DNA of 42,631 bases from Anaerolineaceae bacterium (GCA_011620555.1 WOYY01000075.1:1-42631), one strand, 5' to 3'; shown: positions 24,454-33,218, numbered from the stretch's first letter. Notes: generated from the letters alone by a model not told the origin. Numbers and translations: made by a program.

Positions 24454-24672
24454 TTAATAATACCCAGTATTTCCTGGGTGAGAGCATGGAATTGCTGGGT
24501 GGCTCTGGCCCTGGGCAGGGGCCAGGTTCAGCGGCAGGAGATCCCTGCCCCGGCGGGCAAGCTCCGCGCCGAGGCGGGCCGCAGCCGTGGTTTTACCGAC
24601 GCCTCCCTTTTGCTGGCAGAGGGCGATGGTGTAGGGTGAATATGAAGGTTCTCCAGCCTTGCCCGGTGTCAT
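24454..24672 (-). pseudogene. Truncated ParA/MinD-type ATPase remnant
   Basis: The 72-residue frame contains YTIALCQQKGGVGKTTAAAR, the deviant Walker A of ParA/Soj/MinD ATPases, and LGAELARRGRD, the helix that follows. The expected next strand with Asp (usually VLLID-DPQG) is replaced by LLPLNLAPAQGQ, and the frame stops soon after, so all later motifs are missing. It starts at an ATG after GAGGGGAGTG. It is either a decayed copy or a truncated leftover of a plasmid or chromosome partition gene. Confidence 0.65.
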
Positions 24673-24787
24673 CCGGTCACTCCCCTCAGGTGGTTGAAGA
24701 TTAAGATGATACCAGAATCCCATCCTCACTTCAATGTGACGGTCTTTCTTTGAATTTGATATTCGCGCCGGTGATGTTGTTTAAATA

Positions 24788-24813
24788 TAAAAACCGCCTC
24801 GGTAATGAGGCGG
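24788..24813 (-). terminator. Terminator of the hsp20 gene
   Basis: On the minus strand CCGCCTC-ATTACC-GAGGCGG (24813-24794) is followed by TTTTTATATTT. It starts 19 bases after the stop codon. Confidence 0.85.
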
Positions 24814-24831
24814 CTGGGGTCTGTTGGATGT

Positions 24832-25248
24832 TTATTTGGTCTTGATTTTGATCGTCCGGGGTTTGGCCTCTTCGGCTTTTGGGACGATGAGGGTCAGGAT
24901 GCCGTTCTCGAGGCTGGCTTCCACATCGGTCGCATTCAGCGGCGTGGGGAGAGTGATCACCCGGTGGAACTTGCCGTTTGGGATCTCAGCGAGCAGGTAG
25001 TTCGAGTTCTCATTGCGGGCGACTTTGAGTTCGCCGGAAATGGTGACATTCTCATTGACGATCTGGATGTCCAGAGCGTCCGGGTTGATCCCCGGAATCA
25101 AGGCCTTGATCGTGAAGGCATTGTTATCGGCCACGACATCAATCGGGAAAGTCAGTTCTGAAGTGTAGTTTTCATCCCAGTTTCGCATCATATCTTCCAA
25201 GATATAGCGCCGGTTCGCTCGACGGGTGGGTGTAACATATAAGGTCAT
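24832..25248 (-). CDS. Small heat-shock protein, Hsp20/alpha-crystallin family
   Basis: A 138-residue ATP-independent chaperone that holds unfolding proteins. After an N-terminal arm (RRYILEDMMRNWDENY) the alpha-crystallin domain runs from about residue 35 to 130. It includes PIDVVADNNAFTIKALIPGI, the strand-loop NENVTISGEL, FHRVITLPTPLNATDVEASLENGILTLIVPK with the family's A-x-x-x-N-G-V/I-L-T-I-x-x-P motif, and a C-terminal IKI that docks between subunits. GGAGG precedes the ATG at 25248. It is a single-gene transcript with its own terminator. Confidence 0.93.
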   Translation of the reverse strand: MTLYVTPTRRANRRYILEDMMRNWDENYTSELTFPIDVVADNNAFTIKALIPGINPDALDIQIVNENVTISGELKVARNENSNYLLAEIPNGKFHRVITLPTPLNATDVEASLENGILTLIVPKAEEAKPRTIKIKTK

Positions 25249-25353
25249 TTCGTCCTCCATTTACTTTTGGTTTTCGAATTGTCTTAATTTTAAATCGCTT
25301 GTGTTAACGCTGGATAAGTGAAAAATTGGAGGTGTATAAGATTTTCTCAGGAT

Positions 25354-25382
25354 TTGGCTTTGGAGGCGGTTTTTGTTACAAT
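25354..25382 (+). promoter_or_regulatory. Promoter of the second M23 gene
   Basis: TTGGCT (25354-25359), 17 bases, then TACAAT (25377-25382). This implies a short leader of about 25 bases and supports the start at 25413. Confidence 0.5.
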
Positions 25383-25412
25383 GACCAGGATCTAAGGATA
25401 AGGATAAGAAAA

Positions 25413-26129
25413 ATGAAACTCTTGAAGAAAAAATGGTTCCTGGCAGGCGGCATTGCCGTCATTTTGGTGGCGGTCGGTCTGTTCCTGGTCTATCGCAGCT
25501 ATCTTTCGCCCAGCGGCCGCACCCGCAAGGTCATTGCATTCATCACCGACCCGGCGCAGTCCATTGAACCTCGGGTTGAGGCACTCTCGCGGTGCGGGGA
25601 GGCGCCCTTTGTCCTGCCAACCTCCGGGATGATCGGCTTTATCTGGGGCGATTCCTTCCGACCCGGGCACCACCACGCGGGCATTGATATCTTCGCGGGG
25701 ACGGAGCCGGGCGTGACTCCCGTCTACGCGGCCTATGACGGCTATCTGACCCGGCTGGCCGATTGGAAATCTTCGCTGATCATCCGCATCCCCGAAGACC
25801 CTCTGCAGCCCGAACGCCAGATTTGGACCTATTACACCCACCTGGCCGACCCGCAGGGCGTTTCCCTGATCGATCCCGCCTTTCCCCCTGGCACGGCGAA
25901 GGTCTTCGTGCCGGCCGGGACTTTGCTGGGCTATCAGGGGAATTATTCCGGCACTCCCGGCAGCCCCACCGGGGTCCACCTGCACTTTTCCGTGGTGCTG
26001 GACGATGGAGAAGGCCACTTTCTGAATGAGTTGGAGATCCGTAACACACTTGACCCATCCCCCTATTTCAACCTGGCTCTGAACGAAAAGGATAACCCGG
26101 AACAGATTCCGGGCTGTCTCCTGCCCTAA
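25413..26129 (+). CDS. M23 family metallopeptidase, membrane-anchored
   Basis: A 238-residue envelope protein with an N-terminal anchor (WFLAGGIAVILVAVGLFLVY, residues 7-26) and a LytM/M23 domain: GHHHAGIDIFAG carries the first His and Asp ligands and GVHLHFSV the final His-x-His. A small insertion (PEDPLQPERQIWTYYTHLAD) lies between them, in which the His of YTHL is also a usual active-site residue. It lacks LysM repeats, unlike the copy downstream of rho. AAGGATAAG precedes the ATG at 25413. The likely substrate is peptidoglycan peptide. Confidence 0.9.
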   Translation: MKLLKKKWFLAGGIAVILVAVGLFLVYRSYLSPSGRTRKVIAFITDPAQSIEPRVEALSRCGEAPFVLPTSGMIGFIWGDSFRPGHHHAGIDIFAGTEPGVTPVYAAYDGYLTRLADWKSSLIIRIPEDPLQPERQIWTYYTHLADPQGVSLIDPAFPPGTAKVFVPAGTLLGYQGNYSGTPGSPTGVHLHFSVVLDDGEGHFLNELEIRNTLDPSPYFNLALNEKDNPEQIPGCLLP

Positions 26130-26205
26130 GGCGCCAAGGAGGGGGGTTTAATCGTATAATTAACTACGTCGGGGCGGAAGATCGGGTTCAAGAACGGAGT
26201 GTCTG

Positions 26206-27069
26206 ATGGACGCAATTTCCAAGCATACCTACCTAGAAAGTGGCTATCCGGGTGTCGTCCTGGGCGCCGTGCAAACCAGGCGGGGTTTGTTCCTGGTGGA
26301 TGCGCCCTTCAGGGAGGAGGACCAGCAGGACTGGCGCTTGGCCCTGGCCAGGCTGAACGCCGGTCGGGAGCGTCTTTTGGTGATGCTGGACCCGCACATC
26401 GACCGCACTTTGGGCGTCCGGGGGATGGAGGCCGAGGTGCTTGGTCAGGAGAACAGCGTCCCGATCCTCTGCAGCCGGCCGACGGCTTTCCGCAGTCAGG
26501 AGCTAGACGCCGGCTCCGATTGGGAGCCTTTCAGCCTGCCAGCCAACCTGCGCTGGGCGATCCCCGAAATGACCTATTCCGACACGCTGAAGATCTATTG
26601 GGACGACCTGCCCATCGTTTTGGAACACCACCCCGGCTCGCATGTGGCGGGGACCTGGCTCAAGGTGGTGGAAGATTCGGTGGTCTTCGTTGGCGACACC
26701 GTGGTGACTCACCAGCCGCCCTTCCTGGGCTATGGGGACCTGGATGCCTGGCTGGCGGACCTGGACCTGCTGCTTTCGGAACCCTATAAGGGGTTCAAGA
26801 TCGTCACCGGGCGGAATGCCGTCGTGCGCGCCCGCTCGATTGAAATGATGCGCAATTTCCTTGAGAAGACCCGCAACAAGGTCGAAGCCTTCGCCGCTCA
26901 CCCCGGCGAAGTTGGAGACTTGCTGAGCGAAGTTCCCGGTTTATTGCGGGGCCTCAGCTTCAACAAAGGACTCACTCAGCGGTATCATAACCGGCTGGCC
27001 TGGGGGCTGGAGCAATATTACAAGAGGCATTACCTTCACATTGAAGAAGAACATAAAGGAGAGAATTAA
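26206..27069 (+). CDS. Metallo-beta-lactamase-fold protein with altered metal motif
   Basis: The 287-residue protein keeps the MBL layout: GVVLGAVQTRRGLFLVDAPF (first strands with Asp), VMLDPHIDRTLG where the family normally has THxHxDHxGG, EHHPGSHVAGTWLKVVEDSVVFVGDTVV (the second-half His and bridging Asp), and a C-terminal helical region (residues 205-287) unlike the core. Several metal ligands of the first motif are changed, so catalytic activity is doubtful or the metal set differs. GGAG lies six bases before the ATG. Its last base is shared with the ATG of the asparaginase gene, so the two are coupled. Confidence 0.8.
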   Translation: MDAISKHTYLESGYPGVVLGAVQTRRGLFLVDAPFREEDQQDWRLALARLNAGRERLLVMLDPHIDRTLGVRGMEAEVLGQENSVPILCSRPTAFRSQELDAGSDWEPFSLPANLRWAIPEMTYSDTLKIYWDDLPIVLEHHPGSHVAGTWLKVVEDSVVFVGDTVVTHQPPFLGYGDLDAWLADLDLLLSEPYKGFKIVTGRNAVVRARSIEMMRNFLEKTRNKVEAFAAHPGEVGDLLSEVPGLLRGLSFNKGLTQRYHNRLAWGLEQYYKRHYLHIEEEHKGEN

Positions 27070-28124
27070 TGCTGGCAAAAGACTGTGTTCCCCTGGTAGA
27101 GGTGACCCGGGGTGAGATCGTCGAATCGATCCACTTCGGGGCTTTTATCGTCGCGGACTCGCGCGGGAAAATCTGGGCTTCGGCGGGCAACCCGGATCTG
27201 ATGACCTATCCCCGCAGCTCGATGAAGCCCTTTCAGGCTCTGCCCTTTGTGGAGCGGGGCGGGGTGGAGCGCTTTGGGCTGACGGATCAGGAATTGGCGA
27301 TCATCTGCGCCTCCCATTCCGGGACCGACCTGCACAAAGCGGTGCTGGAAGGGATGCACGCCAAGATCGGGATCTCGGAAGCCGATCTGGCCTGCGGGGT
27401 GCATTGGCCTTCCGATGCGGAGACCAGAGACGCGCTGAAAGCCGCGGGGCAGGAACCGACCCCCTTCCGGCATAACTGCTCCGGCAAACACACCGGGATG
27501 CTGGCGCATGCCGTGCTGCGCGGGCTTGAAAAAGAGGATTATCTCAACCCGGCGCACCCCGTGCAGGTGACGATCCGCGAGACGCTGGCTGAGATGGTGG
27601 GCATGGACCCGGCGGAGATGCCGCTGGGACGAGATGGCTGTTCGGCGCCCGTCTACGGCATCCCGCTGGTCAAAATGGCGCGGGGCGTCGCCCAGCTGGC
27701 GGACCCCCAGGCCCTCGCGCCGGGGCGGGCGGAGGCCTGCCGCAGGATCACCCGGGCGATGATGGCCTATCCGGTGATGGTGGCCGGGCCGCGGCAGTTC
27801 GATACTGACCTGATGACCGCGGCCAGTGGCAGGCTCTTCTGCAAGGGCGGCGCGGAGGGTTATCAGATCATCGGCGTGATGCCCGGTGTGCTGGGCGCGG
27901 ATTCGCCGGGGCTGGGGATCGCGATCAAGATCTCGGACGGCGACCCCAACGGACGGGCGCGGGAGAGCGTCAGTCTGACGATTTTGCAGGCTTTGGGTGC
28001 GCTGGATTCGACCGGTCTGGCGGCTTTGACCGGGTATGGCAACCAGCCGGTGAAGAACTGGCGGGGTTTTGAGGTCGGGGAGGTCCGGCCGGCATTTAAT
28101 GTCTCTGTGAAGGCGCAGGCGTGA
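27069..28124 (+). CDS. L-asparaginase, type II thermolabile family (PF06089)
   Basis: A 351-residue protein of the Asparaginase_II family named from Rhizobium AnsA, distinct from the E. coli enzymes. Typical segments are RSSMKPFQALPFVERGGVERFGL, IICASHSGTDLH, FRHNCSGKHTGMLA, GRDGCSAPVYGIPL and YPVMVAGPRQFDTDLM. It would hydrolyse asparagine to aspartate and ammonia in the cytoplasm. It shares a base with the upstream MBL stop and overlaps the downstream endonuclease start, forming a tight three-gene unit whose joint logic is unclear. Confidence 0.9.
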   Translation: MLAKDCVPLVEVTRGEIVESIHFGAFIVADSRGKIWASAGNPDLMTYPRSSMKPFQALPFVERGGVERFGLTDQELAIICASHSGTDLHKAVLEGMHAKIGISEADLACGVHWPSDAETRDALKAAGQEPTPFRHNCSGKHTGMLAHAVLRGLEKEDYLNPAHPVQVTIRETLAEMVGMDPAEMPLGRDGCSAPVYGIPLVKMARGVAQLADPQALAPGRAEACRRITRAMMAYPVMVAGPRQFDTDLMTAASGRLFCKGGAEGYQIIGVMPGVLGADSPGLGIAIKISDGDPNGRARESVSLTILQALGALDSTGLAALTGYGNQPVKNWRGFEVGEVRPAFNVSVKAQA

Positions 28125-28822
28125 TGCTGAGGGCAGAAGACCGGCAGGATTTTGCGCAGCGGATCACTGCGATCCGGGAGGCGTTGATTGAGGCTTACGG
28201 GCAGCCCGTCTGGCGGACGCCTTTGCCGCCGGTGGATGAACTGGTCTCCACGATCCTTTCGCAAAATACGAACGACGTCAACCGGGATAAGGCTTTTAAT
28301 ACGCTCAAAGCGCGCTTCCCGACCTGGGAAGAAGTGATGACTGCGGACGCGGACGAAGTGATCGACGCAGTGCGGATTGCCGGACTGGCGAACCATAAAG
28401 GCCCGCGGCTCCAACAGGCCCTGCGGGAGATCGCCGAGCAGACCGGCGGCAGCCTGGACCTGGCATTCCTCCGTGATAAACCGGTGGAAGAAGCCCGAGG
28501 GTGGCTGATGGCGATCAAGGGGGTGGGGCCAAAGACGGCCGCGATCGTGCTGCTTTTCGCGATGGGCATTCCGGCTTTCCCGGTGGATACCCACATTTAC
28601 CGCGTGACGGGGCGGCTGGGGCTGCGGCCGCTGGAGTTGAGCCGCGAGCAGACTCACACCTATCTGGAAGAACGCATCCCACCGGAATATTTTTACGACC
28701 TGCATCTGAACATCATCCGGCTGGGGCGGGAGGTCTGCGGCGCGCGCAGGTGGGACTGCGCCCGCTGTCCGGTGGAACATCTTTGCCCGTTTGAAAATAA
28801 AAACCTGCCCTCCGAGGATTAA
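28121..28822 (+). CDS. nth: Endonuclease III family DNA glycosylase/AP lyase
   Basis: A 233-residue base-excision repair enzyme. It has the helix-hairpin-helix LMAIKGVGPKTAAIVLLFAMG with the catalytic Lys, the catalytic Asp in FPVDTHIYRV, and four Cys ligands for a [4Fe-4S] cluster at residues 206, 213, 216 and 222 (spacing 6, 2, 5, as in Nth). It would remove oxidised pyrimidines and cut the DNA backbone; MutY- or archaeal-type variants cannot be excluded. GTG at 28121 or ATG at 28124 are both possible starts, overlapping the asparaginase stop. A terminator follows. Confidence 0.92.
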   Translation: MMLRAEDRQDFAQRITAIREALIEAYGQPVWRTPLPPVDELVSTILSQNTNDVNRDKAFNTLKARFPTWEEVMTADADEVIDAVRIAGLANHKGPRLQQALREIAEQTGGSLDLAFLRDKPVEEARGWLMAIKGVGPKTAAIVLLFAMGIPAFPVDTHIYRVTGRLGLRPLELSREQTHTYLEERIPPEYFYDLHLNIIRLGREVCGARRWDCARCPVEHLCPFENKNLPSED

Positions 28823-28845
28823 TGCCTGGGGGCAGGTTCATTTTT
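28802..28845 (+). terminator. Terminator of the MBL-asparaginase-nth operon
   Basis: AACCTGCCC (28802-28810) pairs with GGGCAGGTT (28830-28838), followed by CA and five T. The stem begins inside the last codons of the endonuclease gene. Confidence 0.7.
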
Positions 28846-28865
28846 CCAATTGAAACGCAACTGAA

Positions 28866-30179
28866 TCAGGCCGGTTCGCCGATCATCGACCAGGGACCGG
28901 TCCAGGTGATGCGGACCAGGCGTTCCTCACCCAATAGGTCCTGATCGCTTTCCACGAAGACCAGCTTGTTGGTGGGCGTGCGGCCGCGCCAGCGCCCGCG
29001 GGATTGCTCCTCAAAAAGCACCGAGACGGTTTCGCCCAGATAGCGGATGTTGATCTCGGCTGAGATTTCTTCCTGAAGGTCTTCCAGCAGGCGGAAGCGC
29101 CGCATCTTTTCCTCGGCGGGGACATTGTCTTCCAGGTTGCGGGCCGAGGTGGTGCCTTCGCGGGGGGAATAGCGCGCCAGGTGGGCAACATCCAGCCGCA
29201 GGTCTTCCAGCACCTTGTGGGTCTGTTCGAACTGCTCTTCCGTCTCACCGGGGAAGCCGACGATGATGTCGGTGGCGATGGAGACGCCGGGGATGCGCTC
29301 TCTGATCCGCTGAACGAGGTCCCGGTAGGTCTGGTTGGTGTAGCCGCGGCGCATGGCCTGCAGCACCTCGTCATCTCCGGCCTGGATCGGCACTTCGATA
29401 TGCGGGCAGACTTTGGGCAGCTCCGCCACCGCATCCAGGAGGTCATCCGTCATCCAGTTGGGGTGGGAGGTGAGGAAGCGGATGCGCTTCAGCCCTTCCA
29501 TCTCGTTCAGGTCCCGCAGCAGCATCGCCAGGGTGGGCTTTTCGGGCAGGTCCAGGCCGTAGCGGTCCACGATCTGCCCGAGCAGGGTCAGTTCCTTCAC
29601 GCCCTGACGGACGAGGCTTTGGGCCTCTTCAAGGATCTCCGCATAGGGCCGGGAGTGTTCCCGCCCGCGCTTGGAAGGGATGATGCAGTAGCTGCAGGCA
29701 TGGGAGCAGCCGTAGACGATCGGGATATAGGCGGAGACCAGTTTGCCCTGCTCGTGCTGGGGCAGCATCAGGTCGCCATCCAGAAGGGCATTTTGCGTTT
29801 CCGTCTGATTGGCCGCGGCGGTCTTGCCGTGGCGCTCGGAGAGCAGCCGCAGGAGCGGCTCCGGGTCGGAGGGGGGCGAGACGACATCCACCCAGGGGAA
29901 TTTTTGCTGGATCTTGCTGTTGCCGCGCACGCCGATCAGGCAGCCCATCAGGTTGATGACCAGGTTGGGGTTTTTGTCCTTCAGCGGGCGCAGCGAACTG
30001 AGCCGTCCCACGGCTTTGTCTTCCGCGCTCTGACGGACCACACAGGTGTTCAGGACGATCACGTCCGCGTTATCGGGCGCGGCGGTTGGCTCGAAGCCCA
30101 TCTTTTCAAGTGAAGATGCCAGGCGACGGGAATCTGCCACGTTCATCTGACATCCTTCAGTCCAAATGTGATATTTCAT
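28866..30179 (-). CDS. miaB: tRNA-2-methylthio-N6-dimethylallyladenosine synthase (MiaB)
   Basis: The 437-residue radical-SAM methylthiotransferase adds a methylthio group to i6A37 of tRNAs that read UNN codons. The N-terminal UPF0004 domain has three Cys (TEGCQMN, LNTCVVR, LMGCLIG) for one [4Fe-4S] cluster. The radical-SAM motif is in IVYGCSHACSYCIIPSKRGREHSR for the second. GFPGETEEQFEQT follows, and the C-terminal TRAM domain ends with WRGRTPTNKLVFVE. The GQNV-SYG motif reads GQIVDRYG. MiaB is preferred to RimO on the N-terminal and TRAM features; the MtaB group is the main alternative. Confidence 0.92.
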   Translation of the reverse strand: MKYHIWTEGCQMNVADSRRLASSLEKMGFEPTAAPDNADVIVLNTCVVRQSAEDKAVGRLSSLRPLKDKNPNLVINLMGCLIGVRGNSKIQQKFPWVDVVSPPSDPEPLLRLLSERHGKTAAANQTETQNALLDGDLMLPQHEQGKLVSAYIPIVYGCSHACSYCIIPSKRGREHSRPYAEILEEAQSLVRQGVKELTLLGQIVDRYGLDLPEKPTLAMLLRDLNEMEGLKRIRFLTSHPNWMTDDLLDAVAELPKVCPHIEVPIQAGDDEVLQAMRRGYTNQTYRDLVQRIRERIPGVSIATDIIVGFPGETEEQFEQTHKVLEDLRLDVAHLARYSPREGTTSARNLEDNVPAEEKMRRFRLLEDLQEEISAEINIRYLGETVSVLFEEQSRGRWRGRTPTNKLVFVESDQDLLGEERLVRITWTGPWSMIGEPA

Positions 30180-30302
30180 AGGCGTTTATTATACTCGAAG
30201 GGGCAAGGGTGGTTCCAGGGCGGGGATAAAAAGCCCTGCAAAAGGATGAGAAAAGCGGACCGATCCCATCCCCGGGTACGATGTTTTCAGGGGGTTTTAA
30301 GT

Positions 30303-30308
30303 TATAAT
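30303..30308 (+). promoter_or_regulatory. -10 element upstream of the STAS gene
   Basis: TATAAT lies 45 bases before the start codon. No convincing -35 is seen. Confidence 0.4.
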
Positions 30309-30352
30309 AGCGTAGGTGTACCGTTGTCGTCGTCTTTTACGGAGAAAGTGCT

Positions 30353-30688
30353 ATGGATTTTGAAATAACTGAATATAAGCGAAGTACAGTGATCTACACC
30401 AGCGGCCGGATTGATAGTTATACTGCTCCGGAAGTTGAAGAAGCCTTGAACCAGCTGATCGAAAAAGGCCAATATAACATCATTTTTGACATGCGGGATG
30501 TGACCTTCGTCTCCAGCGCAGGCTGGTGGGCCTTGATCCGGATCCAGAAAGAAGTCAAAAAGATGAACCGGGGCGAACTGGTTTTGGTGAAAATTGATGA
30601 GCGCATCAAAGAATCCATGGACCTGGTCGGGATCAGCACCTATTTCAAGGTTTACAACGAACTGATCGATGCGATCGGCAGCTTCTGA
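30353..30688 (+). CDS. STAS-domain anti-sigma factor antagonist
   Basis: A 111-residue single STAS domain, as in SpoIIAA/RsbV, which binds a serine-kinase anti-sigma factor in its unphosphorylated form. The core is VIYTSGRIDSYTAPEVEEAL, then IIFDMRDVTFVSSAGWWALI, with the serine pair at the usual phosphorylation site. GGAGAAAGTGCT precedes the ATG. No kinase or sigma factor gene is adjacent, so partners are encoded elsewhere. The fold is also used in other signal relays. Confidence 0.9.
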   Translation: MDFEITEYKRSTVIYTSGRIDSYTAPEVEEALNQLIEKGQYNIIFDMRDVTFVSSAGWWALIRIQKEVKKMNRGELVLVKIDERIKESMDLVGISTYFKVYNELIDAIGSF

Positions 30689-30714
30689 GCCGCTTTTTCC
30701 ATTGACATGATAAC

Positions 30715-30739
30715 AAACTGTCCTCAGCGAGGGCAGTTT
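30715..30739 (+). terminator. Terminator of the STAS gene
   Basis: AAACTGTCCTC-AGC-GAGGGCAGTTT forms an 11-bp stem with one G-T pair and a 3-base loop, followed by TTCTTTT. Confidence 0.85.
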
Positions 30740-30760
30740 TTCTTTTAAGGCTCAAGTTCT

Positions 30761-31015
30761 CTATTTGCTTGGGTTTACGTCGAATGATTTCGTATAGCGC
30801 TTAGTTGGTTCCGGATACCCGTGCAAGGCGCAGTTGGGGCGGCTCACTCTCCCCGCGGGACGAGTTTCACCTGGGCAGGCCGCGCTCTGGCGGGTGGTGG
30901 GCGTGGGCTGGCTGACCACTGCCTCGGTGGATTCCGGGGTTAGGGTGGGTTCCAGAGTGGCTGAGGGGGCCGCGGCCAGCTGGGTCGAGGCGGGCTGGAG
31001 GCGTCCATAGCTCAT
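30761..31015 (-). CDS. Short Pro/Thr-rich open frame downstream of the metallopeptidase, doubtful
   Basis: An 84-residue frame starts with an ATGA overlap at the stop of the large metallopeptidase, which would couple translation. The middle is a Pro/Thr/Glu linker-like stretch (ATLEPTLTPESTEAVV, then SQPTPTTRQ), as found between domains of exported proteins. The rest has no recognisable fold and could be a decayed or frameshifted end. I do not recognise it. It may equally be untranslated sequence. Confidence 0.3.
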   Translation of the reverse strand: MSYGRLQPASTQLAAAPSATLEPTLTPESTEAVVSQPTPTTRQSAACPGETRPAGRVSRPNCALHGYPEPTKRYTKSFDVNPSK

Positions 31016-33018
31016 TCCATTTCGACCTGGTAGACGGCCTCCTGGTTGGTGAAGGGCGTTGTCCCGCTGACCACGATGATGACCTGGTCACTCGCTTTTA
31101 GGGTCAGGTCCAGGCTGGCGGTGTTGGTGTCGGAGAGGTCCAGGGTGGTGACGGTGGTGTCCTTGCCCGTCACGATCACAGAAACCTTGAAGGTCTGCGG
31201 CAGCAGATTCGTCACCCGGGCAAAGCCCTGGGCATCCCAGCCGCCAGCGTCGGTCTCGAAGTCGCTGGTGTAGCCGATCGCGGGGATGCTGACATCGTCC
31301 AGCAGCAGCCCTTCGCCGTTGACGGCGGCGTCGGTGATGTATTCAAAGCGCAGAGTGACCTGCTCGCCCGCAAACCGGGAGAGGTCCACGGTCTCGGTGA
31401 TCCATCCGCCGGATTCGCCGTTGTAACCGCAGCCGTAGCTGTTGCCCGAGGGGTCCAGCGTGGTGCAGGAGGGCGTGGTCAGGATCTGCCAGGTCTCGCC
31501 GTCGGTGGAGGCCTCCAGATAGAGGTAGTCGTAATCCTTTTCGAGGTCATACCAGGTCTGGTAGCTCAGTTCGATGGGGCCATCCACACCCGTCAAGTCA
31601 AAGGTCTGGGTGAGGGTCATATCCGATTCATCGCCTTTGTTGGCATAAAAGGCGTAGGCGCCGGAATAGGCGCTCTCGGGCAGGAGGCTCACAGTGGTGG
31701 ACCCGGTGAAGGTCAGGATCTGGTCGCCGGAGAGGCCCGTGAAGGCGATGCTGTCCACGCCGTATTGGTGCACGTAGCGGCGGATCGGCTCTGTGGGCGG
31801 CTCTGAGAAGGTCTCGGTGATGCCGGCCGGGAAGGGATTGTAATTGGAATAGTCATAGCGGCCGTCGCCGACGGAGGGGTCCAGCAGCAGGTTGGTCACT
31901 GCCCAATCCGCGAAGACATCATCCGCGGTGATCGGCTCGCCGGTCTGGGGGTCGCGGATGCCCATTTCAGCGAGCACATGGGTGATTGATTCCATCGAGT
32001 TATCCGGGGCGGCGACCAAGGCCTGGGTGGCTTCTTCGCCAAAGCGGTCGAGGAAATAGGACATGAAGAGGAACGACGCACCGTAATAGGGCGAGTTCGT
32101 GCCGACTTCGTCGCCCCAATCGGTCAGTTGGACGTCGGTCTGGACCAGGTAGCTGTAGTCGTGCCCGCCGATGTCATAGCCGTTGAGCAGCTCAGCCAGC
32201 ATGGAGAAGCCCTCGTTCATCCAGGTCGATTCGTTGCGGTCGGTGTGCCAGTGGATCATGTGCTGGAATTCGTGGGCCAGCACGCCGTAGATGTAGCTAT
32301 CCCATAGGGGGATGTTGTCGGCGTTGATCAGGAACATCTCATGGGCGTTGGAGTACTCATGCGCCAGGGGGTTGAGTTCATCGGCGGAGGAGAAATAACC
32401 GGCCAGCGAGTCGCCCAGCCCGGAGGCATAGAGCACGTAAATATGCGGGTCGCCATCGACGCCGGGGTTCCATTCCGAACCGAAGAATTCACGGTCCACC
32501 GGGACGATCTGCTGATCGAAGGTGTCGCCCAGGGTTTCGAGGTCGCTGGGGTCATATTCCACCCCGTCTTCCACCCAGAAATAGCTGTTTTCGCCGACGT
32601 ATTGCAGCACGGCCTCGATCTGGAAGTTTCGGTTGGTGTCCACATTGCTGACCCAGAAGGTCTTGCGGGCGCCCATGGCGTAGGGGGCGTCCGGATCGAT
32701 CAGGGTCTCGGGGACGTCCTGCTTGCCGCCCAGGCGCTCGGCCAGTTCCACCGGGTCATTGATCGGGACGGTGGTGTCTTCGAGGGTGGCCAGCGTCTCA
32801 TCAGCGGCAGCGGGTGCGGGTTCGCTGGAAGTTTCCTCGGGGGTCGCTTCCGGTGTGGTGATTTCAACGGTGGGGCTGGTGACGGTGGCATTTTCACTGA
32901 TCTGCTTGGTCAGCCAGGAGCCGCCGGCGAGCAGAACAACGCTGACGACGATGCAGCATAGCACAATGACCAGGAGGACGATCAAGACAATGGGTAAGGT
33001 TTTCGATTTTCGTTCCAT
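31012..33018 (-). CDS. Large secreted M6/immune-inhibitor-A-like zinc metallopeptidase
   Basis: The 668-residue protein has an N-terminal membrane segment (LPIVLIVLLVIVLCCIVVSVVLL, residues 8-30) and a Thr/Glu/Pro linker to about residue 80. The zinc peptidase core has HEFQH at 249-253 and the downstream Glu in WMNEGFSMLAELL, a gluzincin-like layout also used in M6 and related secreted peptidases. After residue 430 a beta-sandwich resembling MAM/jelly-roll domains (LSYQTWYDLEKDYDYLYLEA and SGGWITETVDLSRFAGEQVTLRFEY) is followed by a second beta-rich end. It probably degrades proteins outside the cell while anchored. The ATG at 33018 was chosen because it directly precedes the basic-hydrophobic anchor. 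Confidence 0.85.
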   Translation of the reverse strand: MERKSKTLPIVLIVLLVIVLCCIVVSVVLLAGGSWLTKQISENATVTSPTVEITTPEATPEETSSEPAPAAADETLATLEDTTVPINDPVELAERLGGKQDVPETLIDPDAPYAMGARKTFWVSNVDTNRNFQIEAVLQYVGENSYFWVEDGVEYDPSDLETLGDTFDQQIVPVDREFFGSEWNPGVDGDPHIYVLYASGLGDSLAGYFSSADELNPLAHEYSNAHEMFLINADNIPLWDSYIYGVLAHEFQHMIHWHTDRNESTWMNEGFSMLAELLNGYDIGGHDYSYLVQTDVQLTDWGDEVGTNSPYYGASFLFMSYFLDRFGEEATQALVAAPDNSMESITHVLAEMGIRDPQTGEPITADDVFADWAVTNLLLDPSVGDGRYDYSNYNPFPAGITETFSEPPTEPIRRYVHQYGVDSIAFTGLSGDQILTFTGSTTVSLLPESAYSGAYAFYANKGDESDMTLTQTFDLTGVDGPIELSYQTWYDLEKDYDYLYLEASTDGETWQILTTPSCTTLDPSGNSYGCGYNGESGGWITETVDLSRFAGEQVTLRFEYITDAAVNGEGLLLDDVSIPAIGYTSDFETDAGGWDAQGFARVTNLLPQTFKVSVIVTGKDTTVTTLDLSDTNTASLDLTLKASDQVIIVVSGTTPFTNQEAVYQVEME

Positions 33019-33212
33019 TTTTAAATTCTCTACTTTAGTGTTTATAAGTGCGAAAAGCGGGCGGATTTGATCGGGGTGTGAAAAGACAATTGAAAGTTCA
33101 GGGCAGTGGCTCGCCAGACCGATCAAACAGCCTCGTATTAAAAGTATTTATACCTTAGTTTATCCAATTAATCACGAATTGAGAGCTTGAATCTGGGCTG
33201 AACCAGATACGA

Positions 33213-33218
33213 TATAAT
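33213..33218 (+). promoter_or_regulatory. -10 element upstream of the Wzz-type gene
   Basis: TATAAT lies 42 bases before the chosen start. A TTGAAT at 33187-33192 is 20 bases away, too far for a standard -35. Confidence 0.4.
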
